Source: a virus. Taken from it: a DNA stretch of 27,631 bases. The stretch lies in IMG/VR virus record IMGVR_UViG_3300031999_000163, positions 1 to 27,631 of that record. The stretch is one strand, 5' to 3'. The number at the start of each line of letters is the position of its first letter. The stretch's first letter is position 1. The position numbers and the translations under genes are program-made. Of the stretch, positions 18,801 to 25,501 are shown piece by piece. A model generated the notes under the pieces. It saw only the letters and a program-made list of their open reading frames with translations, was not told the DNA's origin and made no database searches.

Positions 18801-19076
18801 ATTCTCTCCTCGGATGATGCTGAGGTGTTTGATAATAAGGGTTACCAACTCATGACGATCATTCAGGGCGCGAACAACTTGTCCTTGAACCAAGATGATG
18901 TGAAGGATTTTGTGTATGCCCCAGGCGCCGGGAATATCGCAGATAACCGAGTCCAATATGGATCGTTTGCCAGCTTCAAATACTTTGCGGTCAAGATTGT
19001 CATGGCATCGACCGATACAACGAAGGTCCCGCGTATCAGAGACTTCAGAGTTGTGGCACTTCCATCTCTCTCATAG
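12807..19076 (+). CDS. Giant DUF4815-type virion protein, probable outer wedge / fibre connector (gp10 position)
   Basis: The N-terminus 'NPYYDDFDPTKNYHKILFRP' followed by 'YAVQSRELTQAQTILQDQVS' is the hallmark of DUF4815 proteins, large virion proteins that follow gp8 in many T4-like phages of aquatic hosts. At 2089 residues it takes almost a quarter of the window. Other conserved blocks are 'FRPRRQDADFNNI' (near 900), 'TMRDIGTLEKRISNLEYYTS' (about 998-1017), 'VIPYIRSRGVLFVGKMFAPN' (near 1265) and 'GYWDPLAQTFLVDQTFHPSG' (near 1575). Glycine-rich GxGY repeats lie near 1869-1949. By position it likely replaces T4 gp10, perhaps with gp9 and gp11, linking wedges to fibres. No signal peptide, membrane helix or catalytic motif is evident. 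Confidence 0.8.
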   Translation: MAIDLSQNPYYDDFDPTKNYHKILFRPSYAVQSRELTQAQTILQDQVSKFGNSIYQNGSIVTGGQTMLESTSTKYICVEATDPTGAVVDVANFIGKFIVDNETVPRGIRAYVIGGAIATLTSPTYLIVKYTSGQIFDATLVQPIKTDDSAYSVAIIASLSTPTNFTDVVSGLKFGDASICSIDEGVFYVDGYFVQVSPQTVVLDAFSNTPTYRVGLEIGEVLVDETMDATLLDPAQESTNYQAPGATRYQINLTLVKRALTSEDDTKFIELIRVTGGTLTKKVVYPVYSALEETLARRTNDQSGSFTVRPFKIATTPHATYANAYNIVIEAGKAYVQGYEFETIGPTTIKAERSRTAANVTNYNSTIDYQNWIEFTNLVGPIPFKTLQPGVLHCVSTANIAIANAAVAANTTIGTVRIRALDYQSGANGTSIITAVWRAYAFDANVSESQTCNCGATGSANTMFLAPNFSAIANAYVGVKFTITTHAGVAVNETHTIGRYEGSNNKAFLQGSETFAFGTPTTATKYRFDYEFKDVEALVYANTSVNQHLFSTTMDVNSSSKNALFVDGILSDPYEGAFLSDTGFNRLIMELPYPTIADQAVVGGSPLTNTEYFGRKVYTGQGFTQNVTTITSAAGITSAVNGTLSGSDAIDNILVVVKNNTGASVGNNQVINFSSGNPAGNTVVVSTVSNTSTWVITVPNMNSASAADVYVKVKLPYSHALGNLLKSKTARIANVASGLNSGGTQIADATGLVQWYSQGAGNLGAQITIYANSAAWLNLKDPSKSQSLFTSDVTRLRKVIDVGSNLIEDGNVAIAADITSRYILDSGQRDNSYDHASITLKPQSQGPSGNVVIYVDYLTHSGLGYLTVDSYASANIAYGNIPSYTSATTGQVFNLRDCIDFRPRRQDADFNNIFDEEVFGVSGLTFETDFSYYLARIDKIILTKDRTFEVLTGVPSLFPVSPSDKDNAMTLYTLVLPPYTNTTGEIRQRYNDNRRYTMRDIGTLEKRISNLEYYTSLNLLEQTAKNQEIQDDTGANRFKNGILVDPFTGHKIGDVLNVDYLCSVDPQNQELRPAFNPRSLDLELSATNSTDYARIGAFLTLPYTVVTFLDQSIASKAINVNPFNTVSFIGQIKLDPTSDNWVDRNQVPDVNVNLEGDADAWEALAFDVNKSAAGSKFGSTTFGTVWNDWKTTFYGEKKQPDQIITPGWQGWLGPVGHYIPVYGNVVKRSTTEITQKSARTGTKSQFGTEVITESIGNKVKDVSVIPYIRSRGVLFVGKMFAPNTALYAFFDEKAVTNYCNRLNVVKVASTTVVYRDNYQDAESVRVWDPARGANAAFGIVVLSRNESTHTNVSIVSVTGGDDNNVANAYFMHSSNSTFLIGETSGANSRISGYYHNTGFAQNANVSSVLLSHDIANSNVAFSNTFLVGQTIYFTAGSGLGQSSVITAYNANTRNVSFSPSLTTALGVDTAYSIGQFTSDYRGEFGGIFVIPSTDAVRFRTGDRQFTFVDSLAGTLEGSGTNGSVNYQASGLLQTSENTIISTRVPVVQRTVLNQAKTTVTSKITDAAIGRIQVGYWDPLAQTFLVDQTFHPSGVQITGIRLLIKSTDPNIPMEMQLRPVVNGFPHSSAVIPGSDVVINASDIVTCSEEALAAKYVAGGNPLDDATMYTQVNFSGPVFLQQGAEYCIVLMANSVKYQVYVSRMGDKILGTERLISSQPYLGVLFKSQNSTTWNPIQEEDLTFRLLYAQFDKTVQSNIEFQLSSSNAITANVPLDTFYVSSGNLVLPNTSVDAMFATTTATGVKEGNKIIPLDENIYFDDTLGRRVASSVTSSFKLRLLLSSQSVDVSPVVDMDRLSLLGIENLVNNLQLSNSSVVVISSSNNWFSAAGLSVTISGGGGSGANAYIANTQIDSNNHVLANVVVDSNGSGYTTSPTFTISGNASITANIQCIGEDRSSGGPAWARYITRKVTLADGLDAGDFRVFFAAYKPSVANIYVYYKILSSDDAEVFDNKGYQLMTIIQGANNLSLNQDDVKDFVYAPGAGNIADNRVQYGSFASFKYFAVKIVMASTDTTKVPRIRDFRVVALPSLS

Positions 19077-19088
19077 GAATGTGATGAT

Positions 19089-19328
19089 ATGATGATAAAT
19101 ACAGTGCAGATTGACAATAATCCTGATCTTGTGCGCGACATGGCTTCAAAGGCTATCATCAGCACGGATGCCATAGGGCTTGGACGCTATAAAGAACAGC
19201 GACGAAAATCATTAGCGCAGAAACAGGAAGTTGAAGAAACCAAACAACGATTGGTCTCTATTGAGAGAGAGATGGACAGTCTGAAAAAAATCGTGCACGA
19301 ACTCTCGACCATGAGGAGTAAGAGCTAA
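19089..19328 (+). CDS. Small coiled-coil protein between wedge and fibre genes
   Basis: The 79-residue product has a short polar N-terminus and a charged, heptad-like helix over about residues 35-74 ('QKQEVEETKQRLVSIEREMD', then 'SLKKIVHELS'), which predicts a coiled coil. Its TAA stop overlaps the ATG of the first fibre gene (TAATG), so it should be made in step with the fibres. A fibre-attachment trimer or fibre-folding helper, with the role but not the sequence of T4 gp57A, is a reasonable guess that the sequence does not prove. The ATG at 19089 is chosen because AGGA at 19075-19078 is well spaced; the ATG at 19092 is equally possible. Confidence 0.65.
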   Translation: MMINTVQIDNNPDLVRDMASKAIISTDAIGLGRYKEQRRKSLAQKQEVEETKQRLVSIEREMDSLKKIVHELSTMRSKS

Positions 19329-21619
19329 TGTCTATCGGACAAATTACAACAGCGAACACTTTCGGTCAACTCATTACCGCCGTTGCCGCGATGATTGCGG
19401 TTGCCAACAACCTCACCGATGGACCACAGGTTTCGTCCAATGCGGCATGGACGTTCACGAACCCAGGGGTCGGGGTCAATGTCGGCAACACAGCCCTTAT
19501 CAAGACGGCGAACATCCAGTTCATCAATTCAGGATTTGCGAACATTGTATCGGGGAACATTGCGAGCATCAATACGTCCTCTGCGAATATCACGACCGCG
19601 AATGTGGTGGGTGCCACGATCACGAACATCATCAGCACAGATCATTTGAGTGCAAATGCGAATATCTCAGGACTCTTGCAAGTCAGCGACCGCATGAACG
19701 TGTACTCTGCGAACATTCAATCTGCGAACATCGGTTCCTTGGCACTCACAACGCTCTCCGTATCAGAACTAACTGTGCCTGTGCTGAACGCGAGTTTTGC
19801 GAACATCACCTCTCTGTCGGTCACCGGAACGTCTCAGCACCTTGCAGTCATTGCTACGTTGGTCACGACAGATAATTGCAATGTTAGTATCTTGAATGCG
19901 ACAACTGCGAACATCACAGGTATGACCTTTGGCACCATGAACACTGGATTTAGCAATACCACGTCTGCGAATATCGTGTCCATGAACGTAGGATTTGCGA
20001 ACATCGTATCTGAAAATGTCATGTCTGCGAACATGGGATTTATGAATGTCAGCAATTCATTTATCAGCACACTGAATGCGTCATCGGGAAATATCACGTC
20101 CTTCTTTGCGAACACTGGAAACATTCTCTCCTGCAACATTGCATCGGGCAACTTCACCGGTCGCTTGAATGTCGCGTCCACTCCAACAGCGAACCTGGAA
20201 GTCTCCACGAAAGCCTATACGGATATTGCCGCGAATTTATGGCAGCAATTATACACCACGAAAGGCGACATACAGGTTGCGAGCGCCGCGGCGAATGCCA
20301 TTAGATTTGCTGTTGGAACAAACGGACAGTCTCTTGTCGTGGATACGCAAACTTCTTCAAGTCTCCGTTGGGCGAACCGTGGACCAGCACAGACGTTCCG
20401 TGGTCTGTCACTACAAACATCCGTCACTGATTTCAAAAACTCCAATGCAAACAACATCATCCTTGAGCATGTGGATGAAATTGTCATGGATGATGGTGAA
20501 TCGGTCACCGGTTGGACAGACAAGAGTATGATTATCAATACCGCTAACGCTTCAGGTAACATTGGAGGACTCGACACAGGTTCCATGATTGCCAACACGT
20601 GGTATGAAATTTACGCCATTCGCAAGCGTGTTGATGGCACAAAGGGATTCATTATTCATCGAGCACTAGATCGCAACGTCGATCAGAACACCGCAGGTGT
20701 CGCTCAGTTTGCTCATAATATAACCGTACAAGTCAATAAAGTCACCACTCCCAATGTGCGTGTCGCGCAGAGTTTTGTGGCGAACGTCTCTGGGCCACTC
20801 ACAAGTTTTGAAGTGCGAATGTTTAAGACTGGTACCCCCACAGGAAACGTGTGGATCAATCTTCATGCCAATACCGCAGGTGACCCAGGAGCCACACCAC
20901 TTGCCACGAGCCGAAAATATGACGTGGCGCGTATGGCTGTCACCACACACTATCCAATTCGGTTTGTCTTTGATTCAACGGCAAACGTGGTTGCAGGAAC
21001 TTCGTATTTTGGTGTAGCGCAAACTGATTTCACAGCTAGTGATACCAACTTTATCACCCTAGAAGGATCAACAACGGCATATTTCAATGGTCTTACCAAA
21101 GGCAATACTGGTACAGCGTGGGTTTCTTTGGCTCCTGGCGTAGGTACCCTCATTTTCAAAGAATATGTGGAAGCTAATAGCACGGCATTGACATTCCCCG
21201 CTGGTTACGACCAAAAATGTTTGGTGGGTTATACTGCCACCGATCAGGCGGGAAAACTTAGAGAATTCACACAACGGGACCGCACCATCACATGCCCGTT
21301 TAGTAATCAGTGGAATAGTGCCAGCCTTATTGGAACAGATAAAGAAGTGATGGACCTCACTGCCACCCTACCTCCGGTGACTGTCATGGCATCGTTTTTC
21401 TTCTTTACTGGCGCAATCAACTCAATGAGTGTGGGTAGGCTTCATGCGATTGATCTAATAGTTGCCGTGACAGAAAACTTGTTGGGGGGCATCACATTTG
21501 GTGCTACGTATGGCGGCACAACACCAACTGCCTTTCCTTTAGTGTGGGTTGAACATCAGGCAATCAATACTCGTATCACGACAAGTGCCAAAGTCTATAC
21601 GGCAAGTTTTACGTTCTAA
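19328..21619 (+). CDS. Tail fibre protein 1 (long ANI-repeat form)
   Basis: The 763-residue protein begins with its own N-terminal cap (residues 1-58, 'MSIGQITTANTFGQLITAVA'), unlike the three fibres after it. Residues about 60-295 are a long run of five-to-eight-residue units ending in AN(I/V/M), likely a beta-helical shaft. A hinge 'PTANLEVSTKAYTDIAAN' (about 286-303) and a small 'KGDIQVASAAANAIRFAVG' module follow. The C-terminal part begins near 379 ('VDEIVMDDGESVTGW', 'GGLDTGS', 'WYEIYAIRK'), is interrupted at about 448-616 by a sandwich domain ('QSFVANVSGPLTSFEVRMFK', 'TGTPTGNVWINL'), and resumes with 'PAGYDQKCLVGY'. The sandwich resembles carbohydrate-binding, choice-of-anchor-R-type domains. 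Likely a host-receptor-binding fibre, coupled to the coiled-coil gene upstream. Confidence 0.8.
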   Translation: MSIGQITTANTFGQLITAVAAMIAVANNLTDGPQVSSNAAWTFTNPGVGVNVGNTALIKTANIQFINSGFANIVSGNIASINTSSANITTANVVGATITNIISTDHLSANANISGLLQVSDRMNVYSANIQSANIGSLALTTLSVSELTVPVLNASFANITSLSVTGTSQHLAVIATLVTTDNCNVSILNATTANITGMTFGTMNTGFSNTTSANIVSMNVGFANIVSENVMSANMGFMNVSNSFISTLNASSGNITSFFANTGNILSCNIASGNFTGRLNVASTPTANLEVSTKAYTDIAANLWQQLYTTKGDIQVASAAANAIRFAVGTNGQSLVVDTQTSSSLRWANRGPAQTFRGLSLQTSVTDFKNSNANNIILEHVDEIVMDDGESVTGWTDKSMIINTANASGNIGGLDTGSMIANTWYEIYAIRKRVDGTKGFIIHRALDRNVDQNTAGVAQFAHNITVQVNKVTTPNVRVAQSFVANVSGPLTSFEVRMFKTGTPTGNVWINLHANTAGDPGATPLATSRKYDVARMAVTTHYPIRFVFDSTANVVAGTSYFGVAQTDFTASDTNFITLEGSTTAYFNGLTKGNTGTAWVSLAPGVGTLIFKEYVEANSTALTFPAGYDQKCLVGYTATDQAGKLREFTQRDRTITCPFSNQWNSASLIGTDKEVMDLTATLPPVTVMASFFFFTGAINSMSVGRLHAIDLIVAVTENLLGGITFGATYGGTTPTAFPLVWVEHQAINTRITTSAKVYTASFTF
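19505..20210 (+). repeat. ANI-repeat shaft region (protein-level tandem repeat)
   Basis: More than twenty imperfect units encode (S/T/F)AN(I/V/M) spaced five to eight residues apart, usually written with GCGAACATC or GCGAATATC. Spacing and intervening residues vary, so this is a coding repeat and not a CRISPR-like array. Shorter runs occur in the next three fibre genes (near 21930-22000, 23860-23970 and 25720-25810). Confidence 0.8.
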
Positions 21620-21626
21620 TGTGACT

Positions 21627-21635
21627 CATAAATAC
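21627..21635 (+). promoter_or_regulatory. Late promoter CATAAATAC before tail fibre 2
   Basis: The motif lies eight bases after the stop of fibre 1 and seven bases before the ATG of fibre 2. The predicted start near 21640 leaves a leader of only about three bases, with no room for a ribosome site. Confidence 0.65.
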
Positions 21636-21642
21636 CTTCACT

Positions 21643-23658
21643 ATGGCTTTTATATGGGACACCAACCCTAACAGAATTACTCCTCCACCGATTCTCCCTG
21701 TCCCTGTAGGGGATGGGGAGATGTCCTATGAGGCAAAGGAGGTTGCCAACAGTGTGAATGTCGATCCCATCTATGGGGTCGGCACCCTTCTCTGGAATAT
21801 CGCCACACCCGATGCTGATGGTGACTCCGATGGTGACTTCGACATCATCTATCAACTCCCTTCTCTCAATGTCAAAGACATCCACGTTACCCACCTAGAA
21901 GCGGATAACGTCACCGTCTACTTCAATGCGACGATCAATACGGCAAACATTGGGGTTGCGACGATCAATACTGCCAATATCGTCAACGCCACGATTGCCA
22001 ATGGTCGTATGGGTGTCAATCCGACCGCGAATCTTCAGATTGCCACGAAAGAATACGTGGATGCCCTCGCTGCGAATTCCATTCCTCTTGGGGGCAATCT
22101 TCAATTGCTCATTCAAGCTGCGGGTGACCTGCTTGTGGGGGTCTCTGATAATACCGCAGAACGACAGCCTGTGGGTGTAAGTAATGGTAGCTTGCTTCTC
22201 GCTGGTGGAACAAGTAACACGGGGGTTTATTACAGTGCGGGTGGGATCGGCGGCACGGGCACTCATCGTGGGTTGCACATAGGTTCCAATATGTTCGGCG
22301 GATCACTGATGAATACAGAAGTGTTGTTGGTGTCGGTTGAAGAAATTGTCATGGATGATGGAACAAGTGTCAGAACAGGATGGGATGGGCTGACTGCCTC
22401 CATCTCGTCGAATGTAGAAACCTCTGGAATAGGATTCTTGGATACGGGCGTTGTGGCGGCTCAAACATCATATGAGGTGTGGGCCGTTCGCAGTAGTAGC
22501 AATGGGGCACAAGGACTCCTTCTACACCGCGCTCCAGAAAGTCGGGTTGATGTGAGTTTTCGAGCAGTCATTGCTACTGACCGCAGATTGAATTATTCTC
22601 ATACAGTGGGTGCGATCACCACGATCAATGTCAGTCAAAGTTGGCTCGCAAACAGCAATGGTCCATTGACAGGTATTGACATAACACTGGCCCGCACAGG
22701 GGCACCAATCGGAAATATATGGTTGACGTTTGAAACACTTGTGAATGGGAACGCTAGCGGAAATGTGCTGGCCACCAGTCGTTATTTCGATACAACACGT
22801 ATAGGATCTCCAGTCCCCGACGTAAATGAACATACCAGAATGCGATTCCCGTTTGATACTACAGCCAATGTCGTATCGGGAACCAATTATGCGTTTGTAG
22901 TTCACGTTGATTATCCACGAGGCAACTCAGTCAATCCAAATTACATAACGGTGTGGGGGACATCCCCAGGACTCACTGGTTCCACCACTTATCCCAACGG
23001 GGAATGCAAAAATTTTAGTGCCAATACGAACACTTGGGCGATGGCAAATGCCTCAACCGGCATATTCATTCCTTCGGGTCCTCAAGACCTCTACTTCAGA
23101 ACCATTGTGGAGAAGTACAATGTTGATCTCCTCATGCCAACAGGATACGATCAAAAATGTCTGTTGAGTTATTGTGCAGTCACGAATGCGCCTCCGGCCG
23201 GAGGTACCGTAGGAGACGGACTCACTAATGGTTGGGGTCCCAGGATTGGACCTTACTGGCAATATGGAAGAAGAATCACAGTCTGCCAACATACAGAATG
23301 GCAAATGAACTATAATGGAATCTATGGTGGTGGCCAGCCACTCGAATTCCAGACAGGAACGGGGTGTGAAGCCATTGAATTGAAATGGTTGGTTCCTCCT
23401 ACTCCTTGTTTTGTCACAATAATGCACTATTCAGGTGTCGCGGGCCCTGCCGCTGTAGGTGTGGGCAGGCTCGATACCACAGACATGTGGAGCCTTTCGA
23501 GTTCACGTACACTGGTAGAAGTAGATGGGCAATACCAGGCAAATACCAATTTTGGAATTATGACTTCAATTGGTCCTATTCTTGTTGAATTCGGGACCAT
23601 GATGATAAGACAGCCTGCTGGTGTTGGTCAGTCATGGATACAGGAGATAGAATTCTAA
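21643..23658 (+). CDS. Tail fibre protein 2
   Basis: The 671-residue protein opens with a cap shared with the next two fibres: MAFxWxTNPN, a proline-rich stretch, then 'EMSYEAKEVANSVN' and 'IIYQLPSLNV'. A short ANI-repeat shaft (about 95-125) leads to the hinge 'PTANLQIATKEYVDALAAN' and the 'GDLLVGVSDNTAERQPVG' module (about 160-177). From near 232 ('VEEIVMDDGTSV', 'GFLDTGVVAA', 'SYEVWAVRSSSNGAQGLLLH') runs a common phage fibre C-terminal domain. At about 300-488 it is interrupted by a sandwich domain ('SQSWLANSNGPLTGIDITLA'), then resumes with 'PTGYDQKCLLSY'. The insertion in the terminal domain also has a glycine-rich loop (near 515-535). Likely receptor binding. No ribosome site is visible; the late promoter nearly touches the ATG. 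Confidence 0.8.
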   Translation: MAFIWDTNPNRITPPPILPVPVGDGEMSYEAKEVANSVNVDPIYGVGTLLWNIATPDADGDSDGDFDIIYQLPSLNVKDIHVTHLEADNVTVYFNATINTANIGVATINTANIVNATIANGRMGVNPTANLQIATKEYVDALAANSIPLGGNLQLLIQAAGDLLVGVSDNTAERQPVGVSNGSLLLAGGTSNTGVYYSAGGIGGTGTHRGLHIGSNMFGGSLMNTEVLLVSVEEIVMDDGTSVRTGWDGLTASISSNVETSGIGFLDTGVVAAQTSYEVWAVRSSSNGAQGLLLHRAPESRVDVSFRAVIATDRRLNYSHTVGAITTINVSQSWLANSNGPLTGIDITLARTGAPIGNIWLTFETLVNGNASGNVLATSRYFDTTRIGSPVPDVNEHTRMRFPFDTTANVVSGTNYAFVVHVDYPRGNSVNPNYITVWGTSPGLTGSTTYPNGECKNFSANTNTWAMANASTGIFIPSGPQDLYFRTIVEKYNVDLLMPTGYDQKCLLSYCAVTNAPPAGGTVGDGLTNGWGPRIGPYWQYGRRITVCQHTEWQMNYNGIYGGGQPLEFQTGTGCEAIELKWLVPPTPCFVTIMHYSGVAGPAAVGVGRLDTTDMWSLSSSRTLVEVDGQYQANTNFGIMTSIGPILVEFGTMMIRQPAGVGQSWIQEIEF

Positions 23659-23659
23659 C

Positions 23660-25471
23660 GTGGCTTTTTTTTGGAACACCAATCCGAATCCACCTGCACG
23701 GGAGATGCCTCAAGCGGTACCTCCAGGTGAAGTCACATATCAAGTTCATGTCATTGCGAACAGTGTTGACCCAAAGTGTTCAGTCACCTACAATACCACC
23801 AATGTAGGTTATGATGAATTGTGTCAACTTGCTAGTACCAATGTCGGTGTAGCGAATTTTACCAATGCGTTCTTTGATAATTTCACTGCTAATACCGCGA
23901 ATATCAGCACGGCCACGTTTGACACTGCTAACATTCAAACTGCGAATATCTTGAACGCAAACATCAGATATGGGTATGTGGGATCAGACCCCACTGCGAA
24001 CCTCGGAATCGCCTCCAAGCATTATGTAGATGCGGCCATGGCGAATGTGCCGGCTGGTGGTAGTGATTTGCAAAATATCATCGATGCCAGAGGTGACCTC
24101 CTTGTAGGAATTTCCGCAAACACTGGGGGGCGACTCCCTGTGGGTAATTCGGGGGATACGCTGATCGCAGACAGCACCACCAGCACCGGACTTCGTTGGA
24201 GGTCCACAGGTAGTGATGCGGTATTAAGTCAAAGTGTACTCAATTTGACATTATTTACTCACTATGACCCCTGGCTTAGGAATCGACAATTGTTGCTCTA
24301 CCGAGCCGATGAAATTGTAATGGCCAGTGGTCAACGTGTGGCAGAGTGGAGTAATGTGATTGTGGATATTACTCTCTCCGGTGCGGGAGGACTAGATACG
24401 GGGGTGGAAGCAGCTTCGCATTGGTATGAAGTTCATGCGATTCGTAACAGCAGCAATGGCGCAACCGCGTTAATTTTACATCGTGCACCCGAAACGATCA
24501 TGGACCAATCATTCACCACCACAACAGATAATGGAAGAAATCTGAGAAATGTTGGGCAATTTCCACTTTTATCACAAAGTTTTATTCCAGCGGTTGCCGG
24601 CCCACTCACTAGCGTAGAAATTGAAGTCAGCAAGACAGGATCGCCAACGGGTTTAATTTGGGTGACTCTGGAATCTGATGATGCGAATAATGTAGGATTC
24701 CCTGATGGTGTTGCGCTTGCCACAAGTCGTGTCATGGATGTTTCTAGGTTGCCAACCGATAAAGCACGAATAAGGTTCCTGTTTGACACAAACACTAGCG
24801 TATCGTTGAGCACCACGTATCACCTAGTCTACCAAAGTGATTATACGATCAGTGATGCGAACTATACAACTATCTGGGGTATCACAGCGGGCGGCTACAC
24901 GAATGGAAGGGCTAACGAATATCATTCTGGGTTTTCTATATGGCGGCAGTGCGTTTCGAACGGGGGGCCTGGAGATTTTTGGTTCAAGACATTTGTGCAG
25001 GGAACACCATTCACTGCGGTAACGCTACCCTCTGGGTACGATCAGCGATGTCTCATCAGTTACGTCTATAATGATAGTGCCAGCAATTTTAAGAAATACA
25101 GTCAACGGGACCGTCAATTGTTCTATGGAGTATCGATGGATTGGAGGGCATTCACGTCCGTCACAGGACTCATTGAGGCAGTAGATTTGACAGCATTTAT
25201 ACCCCCAGTGGTGGGTTTGGTGGGATTCATGGTGCAATCTCCACCGGTAAATCTGGCGAGGTATATACCGATTGGAGGGGTTGCCTGCACGGATTTGTCT
25301 CTTGATAACGTCGCATCCACTGGGGCAATGTCTGCGAACACTTATCGTATTTCCGGTGGAACTGGAACAACAATTACAAATTATGGTCCGATTGTAGTGG
25401 AGAAACAAGTAATTCTCACTCGCACAAAAGCCGCCAACACGCGGCTATATGTTCAAAGTGTGAGTTTCTAA
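23660..25471 (+). CDS. Tail fibre protein 3 (GTG start)
   Basis: The 603-residue protein starts with GTG one base after the previous stop, and its cap 'MAFFWNTNPNPP' aligns with the caps of fibres 2 and 4, which fixes the start. It has the same order of parts: 'PGEVTYQVHVIANSVD', a short ANI shaft (about 75-112), hinge 'PTANLGIASKHYVDAAMAN', 'GDLLVGISANTGGRLPVG' (about 145-162), the domain beginning 'ADEIVMASGQRV' (near 215), an inserted sandwich domain at about 280-450 ('SQSFIPAVAGPLTSVEIEVS', 'KTGSPTGLIWVTLES'), and the closing 'PSGYDQRCLISY' with 'FKKYSQRDR'. No promoter motif or clear ribosome site precedes it, so translation probably depends on coupling to fibre 2. Role inferred as receptor binding. 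Confidence 0.8.
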   Translation: MAFFWNTNPNPPAREMPQAVPPGEVTYQVHVIANSVDPKCSVTYNTTNVGYDELCQLASTNVGVANFTNAFFDNFTANTANISTATFDTANIQTANILNANIRYGYVGSDPTANLGIASKHYVDAAMANVPAGGSDLQNIIDARGDLLVGISANTGGRLPVGNSGDTLIADSTTSTGLRWRSTGSDAVLSQSVLNLTLFTHYDPWLRNRQLLLYRADEIVMASGQRVAEWSNVIVDITLSGAGGLDTGVEAASHWYEVHAIRNSSNGATALILHRAPETIMDQSFTTTTDNGRNLRNVGQFPLLSQSFIPAVAGPLTSVEIEVSKTGSPTGLIWVTLESDDANNVGFPDGVALATSRVMDVSRLPTDKARIRFLFDTNTSVSLSTTYHLVYQSDYTISDANYTTIWGITAGGYTNGRANEYHSGFSIWRQCVSNGGPGDFWFKTFVQGTPFTAVTLPSGYDQRCLISYVYNDSASNFKKYSQRDRQLFYGVSMDWRAFTSVTGLIEAVDLTAFIPPVVGLVGFMVQSPPVNLARYIPIGGVACTDLSLDNVASTGAMSANTYRISGGTGTTITNYGPIVVEKQVILTRTKAANTRLYVQSVSF

Positions 25472-25501
25472 TTTCACTATCAATGAAGAGGATGAATTAA
25501 G

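Noticed and set aside
19094-19101. GATAAATA at the start of the 79-residue gene as a late promoter
   Set aside because: It lies inside the first codons of the gene, so it could not serve that gene, and the first base is atypical. A role for fibre 1 downstream cannot be excluded but is not supported.
19505-20210. CRISPR array or non-coding tandem repeat
   Set aside because: The repeats are short, variable, in frame and encode a fibre shaft; there are no constant repeats with unique spacers.
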